Position numbers and translations under genes: made by a program. Below the pieces are notes generated by a model. It was not told where the DNA came from. It did no database searches and was given only the letters and a program-made list of their open reading frames with translations. This document shows positions 10,502 through 20,740 of a DNA stretch of 64,000 nt, piece after piece. The stretch comes from Apostichopus japonicus (Eukaryota > Echinodermata > Holothuroidea > Aspidochirotida > Stichopodidae): contig NC_092572.1 in the NCBI RefSeq assembly GCF_037975245.1, positions 7,019,501 to 7,083,500 of the forward strand, read 5' to 3'. Within the stretch, counting starts at the first letter, position 1, and the number at the start of each line of letters is the position of its first letter.

Positions 10502-13500
10502 CTGCAAAACAGATAAACAGACGAAGACAATAGGGACAAACAAAACCATACAAGAATAATTAGAAAGGCACAAACCAATTCGTTGAATATTGCAGAAGAA
10601 ATGGTCTACAAATTGTATGTAATTTGTTATTTGTTTTTGCAATTACAAGACATTGAATATTACGAATATTTTCATTAATTCCCGGATAACATTCCAAGGC
10701 ATCGTGTCATTTGCAAAATTCCCCTCAGCAATGCTAAATCCATATCAAACAATCAAAGACTAGTGGAGATGTAGGAAATGTGATCCTGTGCTACCTCTCA
10801 GTTAAAACTTGTTGGAGAAACCAATAAAGATATGTACTGTAACTGGATCAAATTTAATAGGGTTGGAAAAAATTTCAGAAGGTAACTTTTAACAGATGGA
10901 AGTAAAGTTAATCAAGTAACAAAACAGGGCAACAAGAGACAACTGTGGGGGAGAGCTTGACTTCAGCCAGGGGGAGAGGGGGACTGGTACCACCCTTCCC
11001 TCCCTCACCTTAACTAGAGGAAGAAGAGCCCACGTTATCACCAACTAAGGGAGCATCAGAACAAAGGACAAGTGAGGGGCATCCAGGGTTCCTTGGAAGA
11101 GAGGGCCCAGGAGATGAGTTATTAGCAGACACAGATATTGATAATACTAAATGGGTGTAATATTGCCACTCCACTTATTGTGAGAGTGGATTGATTTTGA
11201 AGGGTAACAGATTCGAAAGGAGGAAGCCCAGTCTCAATGTATAAACGATCGCCTGAGGAATGTTTAACTATTGTCAGTCTTTCTCTGCACAAATTGGAGT
11301 AGCTAAATGATACAAATTGCCATTGAGCAATTTTTTCGCTTTATTTTTAATATTACAAGTTTGTCAAAACTACAAAAAAAAGTCTGCACATTTCTTAAAA
11401 TGTTGCAAATCAACCAGGAATGATCACTTTATAATAGGACGAAAAGAATAGAAAAGAAAAAGAGGACATATCCAGAGAAATGAATGGTATCAAATGCAAT
11501 CAATTGTTTTGATAAAAGTTAATGCTGTAGCTTAATTTCAGTGCCACAAACATTTCAGAAAATGGGACCCCCCACACCCCCATCCACCAACTCCCTCCCC
11601 CCTTGGGTCTACAACATTAAATATTAACCAGGTAGCATACATACAGTGTTTTTGTAAGTCTTCTGCTGTAGGTCCAATGACCACAGTAGGAGTGTCGTCA
11701 TGGGATCCACCCTCTTCTTGTAACCACGGTGGGACAGAACCAGTGTGAACATTACCTCTCAGGTTAGATTTCTGATGCCAAGAAAGAAAAAAGAAAAGCT
11801 CAGTTCAAAGAGAAGAATATTAAGTTAATTCCAATCTACTACAGAAATCCCGAAAATTAGGTAATACAAATTTACCAGAAGTCGTTTTACAATTTCATTT
11901 AGATTTAAATGGAAGAGGATTGAAACATGTCATTGAATACTCATTGGTATTTATGACTTGAGGTAGGATACTACAACTACAGTTGCCAAAGCTTGAGTTA
12001 AACCTTCTGTGGACTTGCAGAGTGTACTACAGTGCTGAAATTTCCCAAATTTGGCTAACATCAAAGTTGACGAGAAGATATTGAAAAATTGAATCAAATT
12101 CATTCAATACTCATTTATTAGCATTCAGTTGCAAAACCATTTTCGGAGAATGTCTTAGTTTGATCAATTGCAACTTTATGTTTTAGTAATATTTTGATAG
12201 GTTTGATAAACTTGTAGAACAAACCTAAAGAGCTACCTACAAGACAAATAGTGAAAAAATCTCTGAGGGTAGGACAAAATTTTGACCAAGCTCAGACAGT
12301 CACTTTACGATGGAAAATTCCGTAGCACATGAATCGACTAACCTTTCTGGAAATGACTGTTAATCCACCAGAGGAAATAACTCTGGCAGTTTTCACCTTC
12401 AGTAGGGGGTCTATTTCGGGCTGGAAGGAACCGGGTCCAGATGAGACAGAACTTGACGCCTTATCCTGGTTGACAACGGAGAGGCGACTGGAACTTGTTG
12501 AGGCACGCTGATCCCTCTGAATGTTGGTATGAGAGCTGTTAGATGATTCAGGGCTCAATCGGTTATCAGTTCTATAGACTTGTCTTACTGGACGATAAGA
12601 GGAAGAGTCTGTCACACCCATGACGGAAGGACCAGGTGTGTCACATAGGTCCTTGTAGGAGGTACCCGCCCAAGGTGGAGGACCATGACTGATGTTCCTC
12701 TCCTCACTGGAAAGATTCCAGTCATGTCTCATTGTGTGTGGAGTAGATGATGAGAGGGTGTCATGTCTAATCTTATTCTGCACAATGTTTGCATTGGATG
12801 AGTTCATTTCTCTACCAGGATGGTATCTTGTGGAACCATCATACGGGTGAGGGTTGACCGTATTTCGTACAGGATTACTGTGATGGATGGCTCTACCACC
12901 AACAATCGTCACACTGGCAGGAATCCTTTTGCCATCGCCCTCCAACGAGCAAAGCTCAGAGTCAAAAGAGTCAATCTGGTAAATATTCAGGAATGTTAGT
13001 TTGATGCAAACTAAATTAATAAAGTTAAAAGTGGGGTTTTCATTACGTCCAGGCCTAAGACATAGAAGATAAATGGTATAGTTGGAAGGAAAAGCGGATA
13101 TGTTTGTTGACCTGGAAGAGGGTCAGTTGGGAGGGTAAGAGGGGGGAGAGGGGGGAGAATGATAAATAGTGACCAATAATAATGTAGACTAGGGATATCG
13201 GAAAGTGCAATACTATATTCAAGACATTTTAATTAAATACTTACCACTGTACCATGTATCTAGGGCATTTGACAATATTTTGATCTTATTTCCCTGACAA
13301 AAGTAATCAACAAAGCTCAAGATCACAAAATGATGGATCAAGGAAATTGGAGTTTGGTTGTGAGTGTCATGTAAAGATAATTGTCAGTGGGAGCTATTGT
13401 TTTCAGCTTTGTTGTACTGTCACCTGGTTAAACATAATACTTGTTTTATTTTTTTCAAATAGGACTAAGAGGTGTGCCAGAAAACATTTATCAACTATCT

Positions 13501-16500
13501 GGGAATATTATTAACAAATTTCAGATATATGTACAGAGCTCATTTGGTCTATAAAGAGTGCTTGTCATCATAAGGTCATAAGGTCACTGGTTCAAATCCT
13601 GTTCTAGCCCAATGATTTCTTTGCTCAGATTTCAAAACTTTTTTCTCCAAGATGTTAACTTACAAGTTTGATTAAATAACCCAGTTTTATGTGTATCCAT
13701 CACGCCTGAAACAGAACGTAAGGAATGAAACTTAAGCAACTAAATTTGGTGTTAAAGTTCAAAACTTAATACCTTATAGACTTTTTTTTTGTAAAAGAGA
13801 AAGTGAATACTGGAATGGACCAGGATTCAAATTAGTGACCTCGGGTATACATGTCAAGTGAAAAACCAACAGCACTTCCCAGCCATTTAGCTGAGAGGTG
13901 AGACAATGGGAAAACTTTCCTAAGTAACTCTTGGGTTTTTTTTGTGTCAAATTCCTTCAATATAACAAGACACCAAGCCAATCTGAGATACTACAATATG
14001 GATTTGCTATTCAGAATATTTCTCTGCTTCTGTTAACAAACAATTTATGACCAGACTTGTTTGAAGGAGGATACACAAATTCGACTGCAGCTCTTAGACC
14101 AACCTCTGACCCGGGCTTGCTCTGAGCAGATGAACCGGCCTGCAATACTGATCTCCGCTTCTCGACTTCTCTGATTCGACTTGCTTCCTGCATAACAAAA
14201 ATTGAGGGTATGGTAATGAGATACAACAAAATCAAATGCTTGGAATTCATTTTATAACATGGATCAGTGAGTGGTGTAGCAGATAAAAAGTGTTGGCATT
14301 TGAGGCAAAGAAATCTAGCATTGGGAAGGGGAAGGACGAGGCGATTGTGGGTTTCGATTCCTTGATTACTGCAAGACCCGAAGAACAATCTGTGAGGCAT
14401 TCAACTTACTGCTCAAACATATGACGTAATTGTCTTGTGTTTGAAATTGAATAATAAATTGAATAAAGTCAAAGTATTAAATATTGGATTTGAAATTATA
14501 TTACATTGAATTTACTTTCACAGAATCTCATCACCAAAATGAATAAATATATCTCTCCTTCAATTCTGAATCTGCAATATTATTACTCATTGTTGTGTAG
14601 AACTGTGGTACTGACATCGCAGTTTGTACTGCAGCAGTTCTCTTTTCTTTTCAGTAATTATTTGTAACGGTCATACTGTAGCGTAGTTGAAGTAAAGTGA
14701 ACAGATATATATGTGGTACTTTTGTACATATAAGTGTGCAGTTAAAGGTAAAATCATATCTAAAATTTCAAAACTATGAACAAAACACAGCACACAGGGC
14801 TAAAATTAAGAAGAAACCAACAACTCTTGTTATTGCTTATTCCCAATGATGACATATAGGATACTGAAATATACCCTGTATGAATCATTGTACAGAGTTT
14901 AAAGGGACTTTAACTTAAAGAGCAAGTTTCTGACCTCTTTAATGGCTTGTAGAGAATCTTCTGTAAATTTGTCAAGGTTTTTCTTGCTTTTGTCTTCAAG
15001 GGATTCCAGCTTTTCCTGATTCAGTTTGTACTTGTCCCTCTTCTTCATGTCCAACTTATTAGTCCAAAAGAATTCATGAACTCTCTTATGATGCTCTTCA
15101 CTGTGGAAAGGGAGAATGGGGAGTAAATTTGGTAAAAAAATATTATTTTAACCTTCAAAGAAAGGATTTACAAAATCTTCTCATTATTTACATGAACTGT
15201 TATCAAACATTAAACTGACCTGCAGAGGTGCTCAGCCCAACTTTTAAAATGAGCGATAATTTGTCCCAATCGTTCATGCTTTTTCACTTCTGCCAAGCAG
15301 AACGGACACCAAAATTTGTCCACAACTTCAGGTGGGTCACACTTGAGAATTGTAGGTCCAGAAAGGACACACTGCTTGGCTGGTTGCATCTGCATGACAA
15401 TGAAAAATTAACTTTGTTTTTTAAATCTTAAAGCTGAAATCTTAACAATTAGTTTAGTTGCTTTTATGTGAACATCAAATAAAAGTTTGTCTTAAACTTA
15501 AAAATTGGAATTTGTGCAACCCTTTTTTTTACTACCTTCTTTCTTAATATTGAAGTCTCATGAGTTAGAATGAATTGAAAATGGCTTTCAAATATTCAAC
15601 CTTTACTACTGCAGCTCTGCCTTGTCTTTGGTGGTCTAGATTCTACAAGGATTTGCCCATTATTACTAATTATGATGTATAGGCTTGTGTAAATCCCATG
15701 TGTGTTTTTTATTCTTCTTCTTCTTTGTCCTTTCAAGGACCTTATTGCACAAGCCATGTTTTTCAGACCTCCTCTGTTTTCTTTACAGAAACAGAAGTTG
15801 TTTGGTTTCAGTTCCTACTGTAAGTCATTTCTGATTCTGCATTTCTGTTGATGATTCAGTTTAATTCAAAACTTTGTCTCCCTCCTGTGCATACTTTCAT
15901 AAATAATAACTATTAACCAAATCACCATTTAATAAATTTATAGAAAATTCAATTTTAATTTGATTTTAATTTAATTTTTTTATTGGAAATACATCATAAC
16001 TAATCAAGCTAATGAACGGAATGGTTATGGGTTAGTAGTATCACACATAATTGGAAAAGTATTTCCAATAAACATCCCATCGATTGCTCCCAAATGAAGG
16101 GCAGGTCCAAGCTATTGTATCCCTAGAAGCCAAATTTCAAACTTTACTGAAGCACCCTAAATGTGGTGTCATGTTAAAGCTGAATTATTGAAGTTTCAGA
16201 TTTTCATAATTTTTTTAATTTTTTTTGCCTATTCGAACAATTACAGCCAGCTAATTTGCATAAATTCAAATTGCAGTGTGACGTACGGGACATTTGGAAT
16301 CCTATTTCCCTGCCAGCAATATGAACTTATTGAATATAAGTTATGTGGGACATGATACACCCTTCCTTCCAATAATTTTGACATATTATGTTTGGGGGTT
16401 CATTAATTAAATATGCTAATTAGCTAGTGTCCAAATACTGATGTCCCGTACGTCACAATTTTCAGCACTTTTTTTCAAGTTTTGATATGGACGAACAATT

Positions 16501-19500
16501 TTTTTTTGGTGATATTCTGTAAAGTTCTAATTAAGAACATTGTTCAACAAAATCCATCCCAAAAAAATTGAAAAAATATTCACAGCAAATCTAATTATCA
16601 AAATTAAAAATGTGACGTACGGGACAAAATGTGACGTACGGGACATAGTGTGGGGAAACCCTGTATTTATACATAATAAACATGCATGGGCTCCAGTGGG
16701 GACCTCTACTGGAAACCTTCCAATGCTTACCAATTTATTTTGTTGAAAGATGGTAGTTGTAACTTATAATCCCTGCATGCCTGAAGAGCACAACATGGCT
16801 TCAAATAAACCATTGACTGATGACCACCAACAGCCCAGGGTGTTGTTCAATATACTATCGGGAAGTCAATTGTGTGTGTGTGTGGGATACAGAATCATCT
16901 ACAATGCTATTCAACATTGACGTTGAATGAGGACGACTTCAAGAATGTTGAGTTTACATTTCAACATTTCGTAGGCCTAATGTGAAGTGTGACTATCATG
17001 ACTGTGCAACAATGTTCTTGTGTCCTGAACTTAGATAGTAGACATTGAGATTTTTAGTTACAAGTGTAGAGTTTTGCTCGCCCAATTTTTGCAGAGGACA
17101 ATCACTCATGAGTTTGTTCAATAATCAGTATTAGGTCTATAGAGTTTTCTTTGTTGTACTAGTGTCATAGATGGACATTACTGTGGACATTTTGATATGT
17201 TTTGAATGGGATGGATCATATTTCAACTTGAGGGTCAATAGTGGGGAGTATGATACAGTGTTGTACAGTATACAGTATACCAAAACAGTTTTGCCACAAA
17301 AACTCTGCATCTTGAATCATTTGTGGTCTAACAAAGCTAGAATTGATGTTATGAGTATTTGGTCTGGTAACCAGTATTAGGTCTATAGGTTTCTTTGTTG
17401 TACTAGTTTCATAGATGGACATTATGTGGACGTTACTGTGGACATTTTGATATGTTTTGAATGGGATGGATCATATTTCAACTTCAGGGTCAATAGTGGG
17501 GAGTATGATACAGTGTTGTACAGTATATACTGGAAACAGTTTTGCACCAAAACTTTGCATCTTGAATCATTTGTGGTCTAACAAAGCTAGAATTGATGTT
17601 ATGATGAGTATTTGGTCTGGTAACCAGTATTACTGTAGGTCTATAGAGTTTTCTTTGTTGTACTAGTTTCATAGATGGACATTATGTGGATGTTACTGTG
17701 GACATTATGGTATGTAATGAATATGATGGATCATATTTCAACTTGAGGGTCAATAGTGGGGAGTATGATACAGTGTTGTACAGTATATATACTGAAACAG
17801 TTTTGCATCAAAACTTTGCATCTTGAATCATTTGTGGTCTAACAAAGCTAGAATTGATGTTATGAGTATTTGGTCTGGTAACCAGTATTAGGTCTATAGA
17901 GTTTTCTTTGTTGTACTAGTTTCACAGATGGATATTATGTGGATGTTACTGTGGACATTTTGGTATGTTTTGAATGGGATGGATCATATTTCAACTTGAG
18001 GGTCAATAGTGGGGAGTATGATACAGTGTTGTACAGTACTGTATATACCGAGACAGTTTTGCACCAAAACTTGCATCTTGGATCATTTGTGGTCTAACAA
18101 AGCTAGAATTGATGTTATGAGTATTTGATGAATGTGTAGAGTAGATTTATACTTTACGCATTCCATGTTTTATGTAGTGGAATGATCTCACAAGTACAGT
18201 CACTGCTCTTTTCGATCCCCGAAAGAAGGAAATATGGCATTAAATTACCAATGACATTGTTCTGGCATATCCAAATTAATGTTTTTATGTAGAAATCAGC
18301 TTGTTATGGTATATTCAGGAATAAAATTATGAGTTTTCATAGTCAATTTTTATTTGGACAAATTGTCCCGTACGTCACATGTCCCGTACGTCACAGGACA
18401 ATTTTCATTTGTGTAATCACTGAACTGGAATGGCTTCATATTTTTTTCTAATATGTTACAGCTTAGCCCTTGGAAGGTTAGGCTATTCACTAGTTATAAC
18501 AGCATGATCACTGCCCTCCTAATTTCAGAGGGATTTCAGCATTGCTCTTTAGCAAAAAAAACACAAACTTCTCTGGTCCCGTACGTCACACTGTACATTA
18601 ATTAAGATGGGACCTAATTAAAGCAAGTGTAGGAAATCTTCATGAGTTTGTAATAAAGTAGCAGCAATAACAAATATGAAAACCTGAAAAAGTTTCTGGA
18701 AAATAGATTTTTTATAACTTTTAGACACATTTAAGTCTCTGAAATGTCCCGTACGTCACAGTGCAAATAGCTTGGACCTGCCCTGAATTAAAATCCTGTT
18801 AGAGTTAATACCGAAGAGGTGACCTACCATGATGGCGAGTCTGAGACTTTGTGCAGATGTTTGTGTGCTGTTGTTTCGGCTAACTTCACCACAGGCGCTA
18901 ACAACTTGATGCCACACAGTACTTAAGAATAGGTAAGGTGATCCCAGGTCCTACAGTAAGTTAGGCTAATCTGGCTAACCCAATTACAATGCTTTTGGAT
19001 GGACTTTCAGTATAAACCCTTCCGACTACAGTAATGAAATATTCTGAGCACTGCAGACTATTATCAGTTCAGGTGTTTCATTGATGATGATACATAGTTT
19101 GCAATTAGCCTACTTTGCGATTTTCTTGCCTTTCCATTTACACAATATAGTAGTGTCATAAATAAAGTATGGTCACTTCAGCGATCTCCTTTTTTTTACG
19201 AAGTCAAGGCACTGGCTATGTAGTGTGTAAAGTTACAGAGTGCCAGCGCAGTCTAACCTAACTAGTAGAAAGAGAGAGTTATTGCTAATAATTTCAAAGA
19301 GTGTATGAGGTCTCCCAACATTCCCATGAATTGTAAGGTCATATTTCATTTTGACCTAGGCCTAGTTACTAAGCAAGAGTTCAGCAACATTTTGGGTCTT
19401 ATAACTTTGCCTTATCGAGTAGGCCTAGGCCTGTTATAGTCCTACTGTAGTCTGACCTAGGTGCCTAAGCCTAGCCGTATGCCTAGGCTACACAATAATG

Positions 19501-19623
19501 TACCTTGGCTTCGAACTTGCGCAAAGCTGCATTCACTCGCTCTTTGTGTTTCTTAGTATACACGTGTTTTCTTCCCCGTTCGTCACTGCGGTGGCAAACG
19601 TGACAGTAAAAATCATCATCCAT
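10365..19623 (-). CDS. CENATAC: CENATAC (CCDC84) orthologue, minor-spliceosome zinc-finger protein, 7 exons
   Basis: Seven minus-strand exons join in frame to about 478 codons: 19504-19623, 15220-15389, 14935-15100, 14104-14187 (donor tentative), 12343-12975, 11645-11771 and 10365-10501. Matches to vertebrate CENATAC are an N-terminal C2H2-like finger (C7, C10, H20, H26), a second Cys/His unit (C68, C71 with H87, H94, H100), the FFW segment after it, the IREVE helix, the G-N-V-H-T-G-x-x-P-P-W block and the [20 protein letters not shown]-terminus. In vertebrates the protein associates with U11/U12 snRNP components in the nucleus and promotes splicing of AT-AC minor introns. The human protein is 332 residues; the excess here is a Ser-rich insert in exon 5. 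All accepted introns are GT-AG with U2-like donors. The start at 19623 (MDDDFYC) is preferred because the finger starts there; an in-frame ATG lies upstream at 19677. Confidence 0.93.
10502..11644 (-). other. CENATAC: CENATAC intron 6
   Basis: The donor is CACT|GTATGT and the acceptor is TTTTGCAG. Unique, moderately purine-rich sequence with no repeat recognised. Confidence 0.8.
11645..11771 (-). CDS. CENATAC: CENATAC exon 6
   Basis: Bordered by CATCAG|AAA and CACT|GTATGT. Encodes [20 protein letters not shown] through [13 protein letters not shown]. The GNVHTG-PPW motif aligns with the family's GNIHSG-PPW block. Phase 0 in, phase 1 out, joining exon 7 to give QKH-LENERK. Confidence 0.92.
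11772..12342 (-). other. CENATAC: CENATAC intron 5
   Basis: 571-bp GT-AG intron (donor AAAG|GTTAGT, acceptor GGCATCAG). Nothing else seen. Confidence 0.85.
12343..12975 (-). CDS. CENATAC: CENATAC exon 5 (Ser-rich insert plus conserved end)
   Basis: A 633-bp exon (211 codons, phase 0-0) between ATTTACCAG and AAAG|GTTAGT. It begins [13 protein letters not shown]. The body is rich in Ser, Asn, His and Arg and is probably disordered. It ends [11 protein letters not shown], which aligns with the family's SLTFIG segment. It accounts for nearly all the extra length over the human protein. Confidence 0.88.
13536..13606 (+). mobile_element. tRNA-derived SINE relic
   Basis: Contains AGCTCATTTGGTCTA (decayed A box) and ACTGGTTCAAATCCTGTTC (B box) about 45 bases apart. 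Resembles the reverse-oriented relic at 13800-13905. Confidence 0.5.
13800..13905 (-). mobile_element. tRNA-derived SINE relic
   Basis: The minus strand reads CAGCTAAATGGCTGGGAAGTGC then GAGGTCACTAATTTGAATCC, a decayed A box and B box of the same kind as 13536-13606. Confidence 0.5.
14104..14187 (-). CDS. CENATAC: CENATAC exon 4
   Basis: The acceptor TTGTTATGCAG|GAA is clear. The peptide [20 protein letters not shown] matches the IREVEQSR region of the human protein. The donor is uncertain: GAG|GTTGGT at 14104/14103 keeps phase 0 and has G at +5. Other phase-0 donors further on would extend the exon to about 14025. Confidence 0.8.
14188..14934 (-). other. CENATAC: CENATAC intron 3
   Basis: GT-AG intron with donor GAG|GTCAGA. 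Contains the SINE relic at 14258-14400. Confidence 0.8.
14258..14400 (+). mobile_element. degenerate tRNA-like SINE
   Basis: Shares GTTGGCATTTGAGGCAAAG and TTAGCA-like phrases with the element at 10030. Ends in a B-box-like GGGTTTCGATTCC. Strongly decayed. Confidence 0.45.
14935..15100 (-). CDS. CENATAC: CENATAC exon 3
   Basis: Acceptor TTTCCACAG and donor AAAGAG|GTCAGA. Encodes [20 protein letters not shown] and a Lys/Glu-rich helix ending EDSLQAIKE. The [13 protein letters not shown] stretch aligns with the family's post-finger HKKATNKFWW segment. Confidence 0.92.
15101..15219 (-). other. CENATAC: CENATAC intron 2
   Basis: Short 119-bp GT-AG intron (GCAG|GTCAGT to CCACAG). Confidence 0.9.
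15220..15389 (-). CDS. CENATAC: CENATAC exon 2 (second zinc-binding unit)
   Basis: Acceptor TTGTCATGCAG and donor TGCAG|GTCAGT. Encodes [12 protein letters not shown] through [19 protein letters not shown] and [11 protein letters not shown]. The C-x2-C pair with following histidines is the second conserved zinc-finger-like unit. Confidence 0.93.
16098..16116 (+). repeat. left terminal inverted repeat
   Basis: AGGGCAGGTCCAAGCTATT, a perfect inverted match to 18766-18784. Confidence 0.92.
16277..16292 (+). repeat. subterminal 16-mer copy 1
   Basis: TGTGACGTACGGGACA. Confidence 0.9.
16442..16457 (-). repeat. subterminal 16-mer copy 2 (reversed)
   Basis: Reverse complement of the motif, the only reversed copy in the left half. 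Confidence 0.9.
16611..16645 (+). repeat. subterminal 16-mer copies 3 and 4
   Basis: Two exact forward copies at 16611-16626 and 16630-16645, separated by three bases. Confidence 0.92.
17126..18127. repeat. ~250-bp internal minisatellite, 4 copies
   Basis: Units starting CCAGTATTAGGTCTATAG recur at 17126, 17372, 17625 and 17883 (246, 253 and 258 bp apart). Each ends GAATTGATGTTATGAGTATT and is over 90% alike by eye. Confidence 0.9.
18364..18395 (-). repeat. subterminal 16-mer copies 5 and 6, abutting
   Basis: Two exact reversed copies at 18364-18379 and 18380-18395, directly head to tail. Confidence 0.93.
18575..18590 (-). repeat. subterminal 16-mer copy 7
   Basis: Reversed copy with one mismatch at its outer base. 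Confidence 0.88.
18745..18760 (-). repeat. subterminal 16-mer copy 8
   Basis: Exact reversed copy six bases inside the right terminal repeat. Confidence 0.92.
18766..18784 (-). repeat. right terminal inverted repeat
   Basis: Exact inverse of 16098-16116. Confidence 0.92.
19504..19623 (-). CDS. CENATAC: CENATAC exon 1 (first zinc finger)
   Basis: Forty codons from [10 protein letters not shown] to [10 protein letters not shown] with donor AAG|GTACAT. C7, C10, H20 and H26 form the N-terminal C2H2-like finger. The [14 protein letters not shown] stretch matches GRGHVYSRKHQRQL of the human protein. Confidence 0.94.
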
Positions 19624-20732
19624 AATCGACTTGAAATCTAATGACAAAACGCTAATATTGGCTGCTGTTAGTGTCACCTTTGGCCAAACTAGCCTTACCC
19701 TTAGATTACAAACATATGCACTATGTCATGTGGGCCAGTTCAGCGAGAATTGAAAGCACTGCAAAACCAAGGAAAGCCATTGTTGTCACAATGTTTGTTA
19801 TACATTAATAGTGGTGCCTAACCTCGATTTCTTCAATTTGTCCAATAATCGAAGTTCATTGTGGGATAATTTCTTCATTAAAAACAGTGCATAATTCATA
19901 AAATTCATTCGCAATCCTATCAAAAGAAGTAATCTGCAGGACAATTCTTGGCGAGGTTCGTGAAAGTATAGTGGTCACCACTATACTTAGTAACGCCGGT
20001 GCCTTTTTAATTATCAGGTCCCGAGTTCGAGTCTCAGGCTCCAAAGTGTATGTCGTCCAGTTACAGATTGTTGACAATTCATATACCTGGACGTTAACTA
20101 TGAATCTAAGAGTCTGACTTCGGTCAGCGTGCGGTTTTGATAAGCCAATGATGGCTTCGTCGCGAGTTCCTGCTTGCAGGAGGATCTAAAAAATACAATT
20201 AATAAGTAAATCTCATGAGAACTGCATGAAAACAGGCTCGGTCGCCGGATGTATAACCTGAATATGGTTACATTAGATTGTAGGTGGTAAATCGTGTCAT
20301 GGAGAAATGGCTCAGTAAGATAGGATGGAAAACAACGTGCGATTTCTTCAAGAGCGTATATGGTATAGTTTTTTTCATAAGTTTAGTCATAATCGGAATA
20401 TAAGTATGTGTATTAGACACTGCTAGATCTTTAACTGGAAATTCGGCCATTGAATTAATATATGTTTGGTGTGTAGTTGTGTGAAAATGAAACTTGCTTC
20501 TTTCGAAATGATAGAAACTCAGGGTTGGAAAGAACATAGATTTAATTGTGTAGGTGATTTACTTAAGATAATTATCTCACCTGAATAAGGGTCAAATTTG
20601 AGTCACAATCAATGTTAGCACTTCTCGAAATCTCTAAATAAAAATTAGTCTTGAATTTATCATATTTTGCTTGGGAAATGGAAACCAAAGCAAAGACGTC
20701 TTATGAGTTTTGGTTAAAAGGATCAATGATAG
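19624..20732. other. CENATAC upstream region, with a tRNA-like relic
   Basis: No TATA box stands out. At about 19965-20045 AGTATAGTGGTCACC (A-box-like) and CCGAGTTCGAGTCTC (B-box-like) suggest a tRNA-derived SINE relic. Nothing else was recognised. Confidence 0.45.
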
Positions 20733-20740
20733 AGTGTGGG

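Larger units (their letters stand above)
12976..14103 (-). other. CENATAC: CENATAC intron 4, with two tRNA-SINE relics
   Basis: Holds tRNA-like relics at 13536-13606 and 13800-13905 and a G-rich patch near 13.14 kb. A splice-site-bounded 55-base segment (13243-13297) would break the frame. Confidence 0.7.
16098..18784. mobile_element. unassigned DNA transposon with terminal and subterminal inverted repeats
   Basis: The 19-base sequence AGGGCAGGTCCAAGCTATT at 16098-16116 is repeated perfectly in inverted orientation at 18766-18784. Moving the boundary in by one base leaves TGAA on both sides, a possible 4-bp target duplication. Inside, the 16-mer TGTGACGTACGGGACA occurs four times in the left part (three forward, one reverse) and four times in the right part (all reverse). 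A ~250-bp minisatellite fills the middle. No transposase frame is present, so it is non-autonomous. The superfamily is not recognised. Confidence 0.85.
15390..19503 (-). other. CENATAC: CENATAC intron 1, host of a 2.7-kb transposon
   Basis: A 4.1-kb GT-AG intron (AAG|GTACAT to ATGCAG). Most of it is the element at 16098-18784. The flanks appear unique. Confidence 0.9.

Noticed and set aside
13243-13297. Extra 55-base exon in CENATAC intron 4, between TTTTGTCAG and CAGTG|GTAAGT
   Set aside because: Its length is not compatible with the phase 0 junction of exons 4 and 5. Including it shifts or stops the frame.
14055-14075. U12-like donor GTATCCT in extended exon 4 of CENATAC, with a TTCCTGAAT branch-like site before exon 5
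   Set aside because: Attractive given the gene's role in minor splicing, but this donor would leave phase 2 while exon 5 requires phase 0. The joined frame soon hits a stop.
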